Source: Clostridia bacterium (GTDB lineage Bacteria; Bacillota; Clostridia; Oscillospirales; Acutalibacteraceae). From it: a DNA stretch of 32,145 nt. Under the pieces are notes generated by a model. The model was not told the origin of the DNA, did not search any database, and saw only the letters and a program-made list of their open reading frames with translations. The stretch's first letter is position 1. Every line of letters begins with the position of its first letter. The position numbers and the translations under genes were made by a program. Where the stretch lies: positions 1 through 32,145 of the forward strand of contig JAGAMO010000025.1 in the NCBI GenBank assembly GCA_017624675.1. Direction: 5' to 3'. Shown one piece after another: positions 25,469-32,145 of this stretch.

Positions 25469-25858
25469 TTATATTTCTTCTCCAAAATCCTCTGAAAAAT
25501 CGTCATCAAATTCTATTTCTGTGTTTAAAAATTCTTCGTAAAGCTCGTTTGCTTTTTCTAAATCGGCTTCGGCAACATAAATTTCTTCAGCAACAATGCT
25601 TCCTCCGAAAACCACCTGAATAGAGGCATCCTCTGTTTGAGAAGATGAGAAAGGAATGTCATTGTCCTTTAAAATATCTTTGAAAATTTCAGCCGAAATT
25701 ATGTCCTCAAAAGAAGCAAGTAAAGTGGGGTTTTCGATTACATTTGTTTCTTTTTCTTCTAGAACTTCCTCAACCTCTTTTTTAAGAACTGCTCCGCAAA
25801 CGGGGCAAAGCTCGGCATCATCATTACATTCTACATTACATACATGGCAAATAATCAT
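25469..25858 (-). CDS. Zinc-ribbon plus DUF2007-like protein
   Basis: 129 residues. An N-terminal zinc ribbon (CHVCNVEC ... CPVCG, residues 4-22) is followed by a DUF2007-like domain (about 42-118: LASFEDIISAEIFKDILKDN, VVFGGSIVAEEIYVAEADLE). I choose the ATG at 25858 because AGGA is 9 bases upstream; an earlier ATG at 25867 is inside that site. It sits after the rpmA terminator and upstream of its paralogue and obg. The pair probably arose by duplication, with the ribbon lost or gained in one copy. Confidence 0.75.
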   Translation of the reverse strand: MIICHVCNVECNDDAELCPVCGAVLKKEVEEVLEEKETNVIENPTLLASFEDIISAEIFKDILKDNDIPFSSSQTEDASIQVVFGGSIVAEEIYVAEADLEKANELYEEFLNTEIEFDDDFSEDFGEEI

Positions 25859-25880
25859 AAAGGTCATTCCTTTCTAAAAA

Positions 25881-25915
25881 TTTAAAAATAGGGACTGTGA
25901 AATGCCACAGTCCCT
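25881..25915 (-). terminator. Terminator after rpmA
   Basis: A 10-bp stem (AGGGACTGTG 25890-25899 with CACAGTCCCT 25906-25915), then leftward ATTTTTAAATTTTT. The downstream genes must then depend on read-through or an unseen promoter. Confidence 0.8.
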
Positions 25916-25925
25916 TAAATTTATA

Positions 25926-26204
25926 TTAGTCAGCGTAAATGCTTACCTGTTTGCGGTCACGACCAAGACGCTCAAATTTTACCTTACCGTCGATAAGAGC
26001 AAAAAGTGTGTCATCAGAACCACGACCAACATTGTTACCGGGATGAATATGGGTACCTCTTTGACGAACAAGAATGTTACCAGCTAAAACGAATTGACCG
26101 TCAGCGCGTTTAACGCCAAGTCTTTTGGACTCACTGTCACGGCCGTTCTTGGTAGAACCCACACCCTTTTTATGAGCGAATAACTGAATGTTAATCTTTA
26201 ACAT
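25926..26204 (-). CDS. rpmA: Ribosomal protein L27 (bL27) with cleavable N-terminus
   Basis: 92 residues. It opens with [14 protein letters not shown], the Firmicutes leader that Prp removes after the LFA to expose the mature N-terminus at the peptidyl transferase centre. The rest is canonical L27 ([26 protein letters not shown]). The ATG at 26204 is chosen over the in-frame GTG at 26213 because GGAGGTG precedes it at normal spacing. The start overlaps the end of prp by 14 bp. Confidence 0.97.
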   Translation of the reverse strand: MLKINIQLFAHKKGVGSTKNGRDSESKRLGVKRADGQFVLAGNILVRQRGTHIHPGNNVGRGSDDTLFALIDGKVKFERLGRDRKQVSIYAD

Positions 26205-26523
26205 ATTTTGCACCTCCGTAAATCTTAATGTTATTACTGTATTCCTTGGAAAGTTCTGTTAAGTGAAGTTTTAAACCATCCATTATCTTATATGTTTCAG
26301 AAGATGGGTTAATAACCTTAAAGTCCATCAAACCGTCCTCTACCAAAGCATCTGCTTTATCTCCAATAATTTCGGTTACAGTATTGGCTGTTAAATAAAC
26401 AGCGCTTGAAACAGCAGAACAAACTATCTTTCCAAGCTCATCATCACAGTCCACTGAACTGTGACCGCTAACACAAAAGCCGTAAATCCCTTTTGCATCA
26501 GCCAGAAATTTTACACTAGTCAT
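26191..26523 (-). CDS. prp: Ribosomal-processing cysteine protease Prp
   Basis: 110 residues. The catalytic pair is visible as H21 in the SGHSS motif and C35 in [10 protein letters not shown]. Prp cleaves the N-terminal extension of L27, encoded by the next, overlapping gene; this rplU-prp-rpmA order is standard in Firmicutes. It begins 2 bp after the L21 stop. Confidence 0.94.
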   Translation of the reverse strand: MTSVKFLADAKGIYGFCVSGHSSVDCDDELGKIVCSAVSSAVYLTANTVTEIIGDKADALVEDGLMDFKVINPSSETYKIMDGLKLHLTELSKEYSNNIKIYGGAKYVKD

Positions 26524-26525
26524 AA

Positions 26526-26831
26526 TTAGCCGATTTCGGTAATCTGTACTTTAGTGTAAGGTTGTCTGTGACCCATTTTGCGAGAACTGCTCTTCTTGGG
26601 TTTGTAGGTAAATACAGTAATCTTCTTACCCTTGCCGTTCTTTAAAACGGTACCCTTAACGAAAGCGTCCTTAACATAAGGCTTACCAACCTTTAAAGTT
26701 CTGTTACTTACAGCAACAACCTTATCGAAGGTAATCTCAGTGTTTTCCTCAGCATTAAGCTTCTCAACATAGATAACGTCGCCGTTTTCTACACGGTATT
26801 GCTTACCGCCAGTCTCGATAATTGCGTACAT
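26526..26831 (-). CDS. rplU: Ribosomal protein L21 (bL21)
   Basis: 101 residues, canonical L21: [20 protein letters not shown] at the start and [14 protein letters not shown] at the end. It is the first gene of the long ribosomal/Obg operon. GCAGGTG lies close upstream of the ATG, in a structured leader that is a likely L21 autoregulatory element. Confidence 0.97.
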   Translation of the reverse strand: MYAIIETGGKQYRVENGDVIYVEKLNAEENTEITFDKVVAVSNRTLKVGKPYVKDAFVKGTVLKNGKGKKITVFTYKPKKSSSRKMGHRQPYTKVQITEIG

Positions 26832-26914
26832 TTTTTCACCTGCTTATATTCAGTCTCGCTACGGAAGGCGTGCCCAAAATTTAGGCAACTTTAAATTAGC
26901 CCACAATATGCGGC
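26832..26914 (-). promoter_or_regulatory. Likely L21 mRNA leader
   Basis: About 83 nt of untranslated RNA between the inferred start and rplU. Small hairpins (AGCC ... GGCT and GCCTAA/TTGGGC) are followed by a conserved-looking GTAGCGAGACTGAATATAAG just before the ribosome binding site. Firmicutes rplU operons carry a known L21 leader at this position; I judge the match by position and shape only. Confidence 0.5.
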
Positions 26915-26920
26915 TTATAC

Positions 26921-26949
26921 ATATTATCACAAACCATTTTAAAAGTCAA
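26921..26949 (-). promoter_or_regulatory. Promoter of the rplU operon
   Basis: Minus strand: -35 TTGACT (26944-26949), 17-bp spacer, -10 TAATAT (26921-26926). Confidence 0.8.
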
Positions 26950-26969
26950 GGAAAAAATTGCACTTAAAA

Positions 26970-27581
26970 TTACTTGAATTTTCGCTTTATTTTTTCGTAT
27001 ATTTCTACCGATTTAAAGCGTATTTTGTAGGGTTTCGGGTTTTCAGCAATTTTAGCGGATTTCTCCCCCACACTGTCCTTTAAACTAGCGTCCTTATCAG
27101 TTGGGACACAAACGCCTGGGAAAATAACACACCACCAGTTTTTACCAACACCTTTGCCTAGTTCCACTATTAATGCGTCATATTCTCCCGCAGGTAAAGT
27201 AAAGTCGTCATAAACCCTTGTTTCAAAAAATCTTTTGCCGATTTTAGCAGTCGCAGAATAACTAAAACCTTGTTCTTTAATCACTCGGTTTGCAATTTCC
27301 TCGTAATTTTTAAGGTTTTCTTCTGTTTTTTCTAAAGCCGAATTTAAATCAGTACTCTTTTCAAAAAGGGTTTCGCTTTTCTTCAAAATCTCGTCTCTTA
27401 TTTTAATTTTCAGTTCTTGGTCGGCTGTCATATCAGAGTTTGCCACAATATGTAATCTAAGCACATTGTCTCTTAACTCTTCGCAGTTAGCGTCAAAACT
27501 CGCAAACGACCAAAAAACCGAACATATAAACCCAAAAACGAGTGCCCATTCAAATGCTTTTTTTGAAATTTTAGTAGCCAT
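26970..27581 (-). CDS. spoIIR: Stage II sporulation protein R
   Basis: 203 residues. An N-terminal membrane or signal segment (about 11-29) precedes the SpoIIR domain: NVLRLHIVANSDMTADQELKIK near 38-59 is the family hallmark. Made in the forespore under sigma-F, SpoIIR signals across the septum to SpoIIGA to activate sigma-E in the mother cell. The start follows a hairpin (27586-27618) whose 3' arm contains the GAGAGG ribosome binding site. I could not find a convincing sigma-F promoter upstream. Confidence 0.93.
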   Translation of the reverse strand: MATKISKKAFEWALVFGFICSVFWSFASFDANCEELRDNVLRLHIVANSDMTADQELKIKIRDEILKKSETLFEKSTDLNSALEKTEENLKNYEEIANRVIKEQGFSYSATAKIGKRFFETRVYDDFTLPAGEYDALIVELGKGVGKNWWCVIFPGVCVPTDKDASLKDSVGEKSAKIAENPKPYKIRFKSVEIYEKIKRKFK

Positions 27582-27618
27582 AAAAAATATTCCTCTCTTT
27601 TGTTCTGAGAGGAATATT
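27582..27618 (-). terminator. Terminator after ispE that contains the spoIIR ribosome binding site
   Basis: A perfect 12-bp stem AATATTCCTCTC/GAGAGGAATATT (27607-27618 with 27586-27597), a 9-base loop, then T6 immediately followed by the spoIIR ATG. GAGAGG, 10 bases before the ATG, is in the 3' arm and would be hidden when the hairpin forms. Confidence 0.8.
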
Positions 27619-27635
27619 GACTAGAATTTTTAAAT

Positions 27636-28481
27636 TTATTCAAAAATCATCGATTTTTCTATTGGTTTAACTGTAAATGCTGTTATTTTCTTGCGTTTCA
27701 AGACCTTTTCGCATTTTTTAGCGCTCTTTAAATCCTCGAAAACAGCGAAACAAGTAGGTCCGCTTCCCGAAAGTCCAACGCCTAAAGGATTAAAGGATTC
27801 CAAAAGTTTTTGTAAGCTCTTATCCTCCCAAACCTCATTAAAAGAATTATTAAGATGTTTGCAAAGTTCTTCCAGGTTGTTTTCTTCTGCATATTTTACC
27901 GAAGAATCAATATCTATAAAGGCATTTTCTTTGCTGTCGAGTTGACGGTACATTTCGCCCGTTGAGGGTTTTGTGCCCCACTTTGCTAAAACAAAATATC
28001 CCGATTTAAAGGGTTTAAGCTCTTCTAAAATTTCGCCGATTCCCGTTGAACGCTGAGTGCCGCCCTTTATAAAGAAAGGCACATCCGCTCCCAAAGAAGC
28101 CGCCATTTCTTCCATTTTTTCATTTGAAAGACCAGCATTATAAAGTTTATTAAGTCCCAAAAGCACACCTGCTGCATCGGCACTGCCTCCGCCCAAGCCT
28201 GCGGCTTCGGGGATACGCTTCTTTATATATATTGAAGCTCCGCCCGAAATTTTGGTTTCTTTAAAAAACAACTCAGCGGCTTTAAAGCCTAAATTATCCT
28301 TACCCGAAAGGTATCTTTTAGAACATTTCAGTGTGATTTTATCGGCTTTTTTAAGTTTCAATGTATCAAAAAGGTTTACCGACTGCATAACAGTATCAAT
28401 ATAATGATAACCGTCATCTCGTTTGCCTTTTATATAAAGACTTAAATTAATTTTAGCGTTTGCCTTTAATTTAATTACCAT
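27636..28481 (-). CDS. ispE: 4-diphosphocytidyl-2-C-methyl-D-erythritol kinase
   Basis: 281-residue GHMP kinase of the MEP isoprenoid pathway. ANAKINLSLYIKGKRDDGYH at the N-terminus gives the substrate site, PEAAGLGGGSADAAG (near 90-104) the ATP loop, and GLSGSGPTCFAVF the third GHMP motif. Normal length. AGGAG precedes the ATG. It lies just after the trpB terminator; no clear own promoter is visible. Confidence 0.96.
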   Translation of the reverse strand: MVIKLKANAKINLSLYIKGKRDDGYHYIDTVMQSVNLFDTLKLKKADKITLKCSKRYLSGKDNLGFKAAELFFKETKISGGASIYIKKRIPEAAGLGGGSADAAGVLLGLNKLYNAGLSNEKMEEMAASLGADVPFFIKGGTQRSTGIGEILEELKPFKSGYFVLAKWGTKPSTGEMYRQLDSKENAFIDIDSSVKYAEENNLEELCKHLNNSFNEVWEDKSLQKLLESFNPLGVGLSGSGPTCFAVFEDLKSAKKCEKVLKRKKITAFTVKPIEKSMIFE

Positions 28482-28498
28482 AAAATCACACTCCTTTT

Positions 28499-28526
28499 AA
28501 TCAAAAGGACTGCAAAAAGCAGTCCT
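28499..28526 (-). terminator. Terminator of trpB
   Basis: An 8-bp stem AGGACTGC/GCAGTCCT (28519-28526 with 28506-28513), loop TTTTT, followed leftward by TTTTGATT. Confidence 0.8.
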
Positions 28527-28531
28527 ATAGC

Positions 28532-29773
28532 TTATTTTACATATTTATCCAAGTTAAATTTCTCGCCGCAACCGTATTTTTCGTAAACATAGTCGATATC
28601 CTTATCGCCTCTGCCCGAAAGACAAGCCAAAATAGAGCCTGTTTTATGCTCTTTAGCATATCTGATAGCAAACGCTACAGCGTGAGCGCTCTCGATTGCA
28701 GGGATTATACCCTCAAAACGGCTAAGCAAGAAGAAAGCCTCCATAGCCTCCTCGTCGCTTGCGGTAACATAGTTAACACGACCCATATCACGAAGATATG
28801 CGTGTTCGGGACCGACGCCAGGATAATCCAAACCACTAGCAATAGAGTAAACTGGCAAAGGTTCGCCCTTTTCATCCTGTAAAAGATAGCTTTCAAATCC
28901 GTGAAGTCTGCCCTTGGTGCCAAACTGCATTGTAGCGGCATGGTCGCCAACGGCACTGCCCTTTCCTAAAGGCTCAACACCGTAAATATCAACAGGGTCA
29001 GAAAGGAAGGGTGTAAACATACCCAAAGAGTTAGAGCCGCCGCCAACACAAGCGCAAACACTGTCAGGCATAATGCCTGTCATATCCAAGAACTGCTTTC
29101 TAGCTTCAATTCCAACAACACTTTGGAAATCTCTTACCATTTTGGGGAAAGGATGAGGTCCCAAGGTTGAGCCTATGCAGTAAATAGCGTCCTTATATTC
29201 TCTTTGATAAGCCTCAAAAGCGGCGTCAACTGCCTCTTTGAGCGTTTTTAAACCGTGATTTACGGGGATAACATTAGCGCCAAGCATCTTCATTCTTATA
29301 ACATTGGGATGCTGTTTTGCAATGTCAACCTCGCCCATATAAATATCGCATTCCAAACCGAAATATGCGGCAGCGGTAGCAAGTGCTACACCATGCTGAC
29401 CGGCACCTGTCTCGGCAATAAGCTTTTTCTTGCCCATAAACTTAGCAAGAAGTCCCTCACCCATACAGTGATTTAATTTATGAGCACCTGTATGGTTTAA
29501 ATCTTCACGCTTTAAGTAAATCTGGCAGTTGCCGAAAAGCTTTGACAAACGCTCACAGTGGTAAACGGGGGTGGGTCTGCCCTGGAATTCCTTTCTAATG
29601 CGGCGAAGCTCATTAATAAACTGTGCCGAATGGCAAATCGACTCATAAGCATCATTAATTTCCTCAAATGCAGGGGTAAGTTCGGGGGATATAAATGCAC
29701 CGCCGTACTCACCGAAATAACCGTCTTTTGAGGGGAAATTTTTTAAATAATTATCAAACTGTCTGTAATCCAT
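28532..29773 (-). CDS. trpB: Tryptophan synthase beta chain
   Basis: 413 residues, TrpB1 type. The PLP lysine is K99 in HTGAHKLN, the phosphate cup is [10 protein letters not shown] near 239-248, and the C-terminal [12 protein letters not shown] is present. It condenses indole (or, with TrpA, indole-glycerol phosphate) with serine to give tryptophan. No trpA or other trp gene is near, so it may be used for indole salvage. AAGGAG precedes the ATG. It lies about 280 bp downstream of a T-box terminator with a Trp-type specifier, separated by a multi-hairpin element. Confidence 0.95.
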   Translation of the reverse strand: MDYRQFDNYLKNFPSKDGYFGEYGGAFISPELTPAFEEINDAYESICHSAQFINELRRIRKEFQGRPTPVYHCERLSKLFGNCQIYLKREDLNHTGAHKLNHCMGEGLLAKFMGKKKLIAETGAGQHGVALATAAAYFGLECDIYMGEVDIAKQHPNVIRMKMLGANVIPVNHGLKTLKEAVDAAFEAYQREYKDAIYCIGSTLGPHPFPKMVRDFQSVVGIEARKQFLDMTGIMPDSVCACVGGGSNSLGMFTPFLSDPVDIYGVEPLGKGSAVGDHAATMQFGTKGRLHGFESYLLQDEKGEPLPVYSIASGLDYPGVGPEHAYLRDMGRVNYVTASDEEAMEAFFLLSRFEGIIPAIESAHAVAFAIRYAKEHKTGSILACLSGRGDKDIDYVYEKYGCGEKFNLDKYVK

Positions 29774-29796
29774 ATCTATTCTCCTTAAAATGTTAA

Positions 29797-29820
29797 AATC
29801 TAATTTCTTTCAATTAGATT
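29797..29820 (-). other. AT-rich hairpin just upstream of trpB
   Basis: A 9-bp stem AATCTAATT/AATTAGATT with a 6-base loop, followed leftward by TTTTAACATTTT and then the trpB ribosome binding site. It is terminator-like but very AT-rich. It adjoins the multi-hairpin element. Confidence 0.5.
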
Positions 29821-29823
29821 CGC

Positions 29824-30025
29824 CATAATGATTGTTGTTTGTCGAAGCGCTTTTTAGCGTTTCGACAAGCCACTTTTCAAGCGGCGTTGGCAAAATTGAA
29901 TTTTAAAATTTAATTTTGCACAACACTCATTGCAATGGATATGAACAAATTTCAAAAGAAATTTGTTGCAAAATCAAAGATTTTGTGTCGAAACAAGAAT
30001 GTTTCGACTAATCATAACCATTATC
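29824..30025. repeat. 202-bp chain of hairpins with imperfect terminal inverted repeats
   Basis: The ends (29824-29848 and 30001-30025) are inverted repeats matching at 18 of 25 positions, sharing ATAATG and GTCGAA. Inside are successive hairpins: 13 bp at 29839-29868; 7 bp with one mismatch at 29869-29885; a loopless AT-rich palindrome at 29891-29918; 10 bp at 29944-29967; 7 bp at 29969-29985; 9 bp at 29987-30008. No plausible gene is inside. It resembles a miniature inverted-repeat element inserted between the T-box and trpB, or a structured 5' leader. Only one copy is in this window. Confidence 0.6.
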
Positions 30026-30044
30026 GTTTAACCAATAAAAACAT
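30021..30044 (-). CDS. Possible 7-residue leader peptide
   Basis: Just after the T-box terminator, GGAGG is followed at normal spacing by an ATG opening the frame MFLLVKR and a TAA at 30021-30023, right at the edge of the multi-hairpin element. It is either a true leader peptide or the remnant of a start site displaced by insertion. Too short to judge alone. Confidence 0.25.
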   Translation of the reverse strand: MFLLVKR

Positions 30045-30056
30045 TACAATACCTCC

Positions 30057-30327
30057 AAAATTAAAAACAGTCCTATCCCTAAAATGGGACAAGACTGTAC
30101 TAATCCTGCGGTACCACCCAAATTGATGAAAACTCATCCGCTCTATACCGTACACTTATACGGTTTGTACTGTAACGGGTACTCCCGTCGGCTGCTACTT
30201 GCAAAATGCTTTCGGCCGCCCTCATAAGTCCATTCGCCAAGCTTTCCACTGCCGCCATTTCACCGTCGACGACTCTCTAAAAGTTTCAAGACAAGGTTAC
30301 TACTCTTAATCACAGGTTTTCATATTT
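30057..30327 (-). promoter_or_regulatory. T-box riboswitch, tryptophan specifier, controlling trpB
   Basis: Leader of about 270 nt. The antiterminator bulge TGGGTGGTACC (30111-30121) is followed by a terminator (30068-30079 with 30086-30097, 12-bp stem with wobbles, then TTTTTAA). Upstream lie a Stem I with AGAGAGTCG and GGTGAAA landmarks and a loop-E-like pair (AGTA on the 5' side, GAA on the 3' side). GAA is directly followed by TGG and a purine in GCGAATGGACTT (about 30225-30236), which I read as a Trp specifier. Uncharged tRNA-Trp would let transcription continue into trpB. Confidence 0.9.
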
Positions 30328-30333
30328 TAATAT

Positions 30334-30363
30334 ATGATAGCACTCTAAAAAGGGTTTTGTCAA
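30334..30363 (-). promoter_or_regulatory. Promoter of the T-box/trpB transcript
   Basis: Minus strand: perfect -35 TTGACA (30358-30363), 18-bp spacer, -10 TATCAT (30334-30339). Confidence 0.75.
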
Positions 30364-30413
30364 GAGTTTTGATAAATTTTGAGACTTTACGGCATTTTTT
30401 GAATTTTTTTCGG

Positions 30414-30441
30414 TTGACATATCAATCTTTTGTGTTATAAT
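30414..30441 (+). promoter_or_regulatory. Promoter of guaB
   Basis: Perfect -35 TTGACA (30414-30419), 16-bp spacer, perfect -10 TATAAT (30436-30441). The leader is about 30 bases, too short for a purine riboswitch. Confidence 0.88.
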
Positions 30442-30477
30442 TAATAAAATTATATTTTAATAAAGGAGTAATGTTAA

Positions 30478-31986
30478 ATGGCTTACTATTTTAAAGAAAT
30501 GTCCCACACCTTTAATGAATACCTTTTAGTTCCTGGCTATTCATCTTCTGAGTGTGTTCCCGCTAACGTTAGTCTTAAAACCCCTCTTGTTAAATTCAAG
30601 AAGGGCGAAGAGCCTGCAATCTCTATGAATATCCCCATGACCTCTGCTATCATGCAGTCGGTTTCGGGCGAGAAACTTGCAATTGCTTTGGCAAAAGAGG
30701 GCGGAGTTTCCTTTATCTACGGTTCACAGACCATTGAAGAAGAAGCTGCGATGGTTGCCCGTGCAAAAGCCTATAAAGCAGGTTTTGTTGTAAGTGCGTC
30801 AAATGTTACTCCCGATGATACATTGGCTGATGTTATCAAGTTAAAGGAAGAAAACGGCTTCTCCACAATAGCTGTAACCGATGACGGCACTGCAACTGGC
30901 AAACTTTTAGGTATTGTCACAAGCCGTGACTATCGTGTCAGCCGTATGTCCACCGATTTAAAGGTTAAGGACTTTATGACCCCCATTGAAAAGCTAATCG
31001 TTGCAGGCGAAGAAACAACCCTTAAAACTGCAAACGATATTATTTGGGATAACAAACTCAACTCCCTCCCCATTGTTGATGGTGAAGGTCATCTCAAATA
31101 TTTCGTATTCCGTAAGGACTATGATGCTCACAAAGAAAATCCCAACGAGCTTCTTGATAAGGACAAGCGTTATGTTGTAGGCGCCGGTATAAACACCCGC
31201 GACTATGCTGAGCGTGTTCCCGCTTTAATTGAGGCAGGCGCAGACGTTCTTTGTATTGACTCTTCAGAAGGCTTTAGCGAGTGGCAAGCAAGAACTATTG
31301 CCTTTATTCGTGAAAAATATGGCGACAGTGTAAAAGTTGGTGCAGGAAACGTTGTTGATAAGGACGGTTTCTTATTCCTTGCAAAAGCAGGTGCTGACTT
31401 TATTAAAGTTGGTATCGGTGGCGGCTCTATTTGTATTACCCGTGAAACCAAGGGTATCGGCCGCGGTCAAGCAACTGCTCTTATTGAGGTTTGCGAAGCC
31501 CGTAACGAGTATTACAAGGAAACAGGAATTTATATCCCCGTTTGTTCTGACGGTGGTATCGTTCACGACCACCACATCACCTTGGCTCTTGCAATGGGTG
31601 CTGATTTTATGATGCTTGGCAGATACTTTGCTCGTTTTGACGAAAGCCCCACAAACAAAATCGCTATCGGCGGTAACTACTATAAAGAATATTGGGGTGA
31701 AGGTTCCAACCGCGCCAGAAACTGGCAAAGATACGACCTCGGCGGAGACAAGAAGTTATCCTTCGAAGAAGGCGTTGACTCTTACGTTCCCTATGCCGGC
31801 TCACTTAAGGACAATGTTGGTCTTTCTCTCTCCAAGGTTAAATCCACAATGTGCAACTGCGGTGCTTTAAGCATTGCAGAGCTTCAAGAGAAAGCAAAAC
31901 TTACCCTCGTTTCTTCAACAAGCATTGTCGAGGGCGGCGCTCACGATGTTATTCAAAAAGAAACCTCCACAGGAATTATAAAATAA
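30478..31986 (+). CDS. guaB: IMP dehydrogenase
   Basis: 502 residues. It oxidises IMP to XMP with NAD, the rate-limiting step to GMP. The catalytic loop [20 protein letters not shown] is at 312-331 with nucleophile C319. A CBS-pair domain is at about 105-215 ([12 protein letters not shown] ... [10 protein letters not shown]). The N-terminus ([13 protein letters not shown]) and C-terminal region fit the family at normal length. AAGGAG precedes the ATG. It is monocistronic, with a consensus promoter and a hairpin after the stop. Confidence 0.97.
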   Translation: MAYYFKEMSHTFNEYLLVPGYSSSECVPANVSLKTPLVKFKKGEEPAISMNIPMTSAIMQSVSGEKLAIALAKEGGVSFIYGSQTIEEEAAMVARAKAYKAGFVVSASNVTPDDTLADVIKLKEENGFSTIAVTDDGTATGKLLGIVTSRDYRVSRMSTDLKVKDFMTPIEKLIVAGEETTLKTANDIIWDNKLNSLPIVDGEGHLKYFVFRKDYDAHKENPNELLDKDKRYVVGAGINTRDYAERVPALIEAGADVLCIDSSEGFSEWQARTIAFIREKYGDSVKVGAGNVVDKDGFLFLAKAGADFIKVGIGGGSICITRETKGIGRGQATALIEVCEARNEYYKETGIYIPVCSDGGIVHDHHITLALAMGADFMMLGRYFARFDESPTNKIAIGGNYYKEYWGEGSNRARNWQRYDLGGDKKLSFEEGVDSYVPYAGSLKDNVGLSLSKVKSTMCNCGALSIAELQEKAKLTLVSSTSIVEGGAHDVIQKETSTGIIK

Positions 31987-31999
31987 TAAAAATTAAAGC

Positions 32000-32046
32000 T
32001 CCCGAAGGGAGACACTTCGTAAGGAAGTTGTCTCCCTTCGGCTTTT
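32000..32046 (+). terminator. Terminator after guaB
   Basis: A long stem CCGAAGGGAGACA...TTGTCTCCCTTCGG with one bulge and loop GTAA, followed by CTTTTG. The stem is strong, the U tract short. Confidence 0.7.
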
Positions 32047-32059
32047 GTAATCAGTCAGA

Positions 32060-32088
32060 ATGATTGAATTGTAGGTAAAATCAATCAT
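32060..32088 (+). other. Inverted repeat upstream of the gene at the right edge
   Basis: ATGATTGA (32060-32067) and TCAATCAT (32081-32088) are perfect inverted 8-mers separated by 13 bases, ending 3 bases before the GGAGG at 32092. It could be an operator or a translation-control hairpin. Confidence 0.4.
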
Positions 32089-32104
32089 ATTGGAGGATTA
32101 CAAG

Positions 32105-32145
32105 ATGAAACAGCATTACACAGACAGCAGAACAGGTATCACCTA
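32105..32145 (+). CDS. Start of a gene cut by the right window edge
   Basis: ATG at 32105 preceded by GGAGG at 8-base spacing. Only MKQHYTDSRTGIT is visible. The opening vaguely recalls short transposon-linked TnpV-type proteins, but 13 residues are not enough for a call. Confidence 0.55.
   Translation, partial: MKQHYTDSRTGIT

Noticed and set aside
29824-30025. Possible CRISPR array
   Set aside because: The palindromes differ in sequence and spacing; there is no repeated unit with unique spacers and no cas gene.
29935-30126. 63-residue plus-strand open frame over the hairpin element and T-box
   Set aside because: It is antisense to the T-box terminator and antiterminator, and its composition comes from the palindromes. 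There is no ribosome binding site.
30442-30477. Purine riboswitch upstream of guaB
   Set aside because: The leader from the consensus promoter is about 30 bases and too short for an aptamer.

Overview
The window looks like chromosomal core DNA from a low-to-mid GC, endospore-forming member of the Clostridia (Oscillospirales/Ruminococcaceae-like is my best guess). The evidence is a spore germination gene set, spoIIR, a Firmicutes-type L27 with a cleavable N-terminus beside its protease Prp, a T-box leader, a 6S RNA, and consistent AGGAGG-type ribosome binding sites with TTGACA-17-TATAAT promoters. I see no prophage, CRISPR array or intact insertion sequence.

Layout. 1-275: a leftward tRNA cluster (one cut by the window edge, then Asp and Val) with its promoter. 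343-3672: a leftward gerA-gerC-gerB germinant receptor operon with a sporulation-type promoter candidate. 3765-7918: rightward cysK, glyS, a PhoU-less Na/Pi transporter and a Dabb protein, with one leftward small gene. 7958-12337: leftward small-molecule genes (ECF S component, DUF1893, Fe-S aldo/keto reductase) and a TetR-ABC exporter operon. 12482-14124: rightward inositol-phosphatase-like gene overlapping an unrecognised four-helix membrane protein. 14183-18746: leftward citrate synthase and YitT protein, then a separately promoted pair of an F420 gamma-glutamyl ligase homologue and a GMP synthetase that lacks the glutaminase domain. 18818-19066: 6S RNA and its terminator. 19075-26914: a long leftward run from a likely L21 leader through rplU, prp, rpmA, two DUF2007 proteins, obg, mini-RNase III, an rRNA methyltransferase, DUF368, an ABC exporter and DUF1292. 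26970-29773: spoIIR, ispE and a solitary trpB. 29774-30477: noncoding, holding a multi-hairpin element, a tryptophan-type T-box and divergent promoters. 30478-31986: guaB. A gene cut by the right edge begins at 32105.

How the genes fit together. Much of the window is translation and ribosome biogenesis (L21, L27, Prp, Obg, mini-III, RlmD-like, GlyRS, tRNAs). GMP synthesis is represented twice (guaB and the glutaminase-less guaA), and tryptophan supply by a T-box-controlled trpB without trpA. Sporulation and germination are represented by the ger operon and spoIIR.

The most unusual items are: the 202-bp chain of back-to-back hairpins with imperfect terminal inverted repeats between the Trp T-box and trpB; the F420-ligase homologue paired with a stand-alone GMP synthetase ATP-PPase; and two places where a terminator hairpin also contains the ribosome binding site or start codon of the next gene. 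None is proven to be a new system. All calls come from reading the sequence without database searches.
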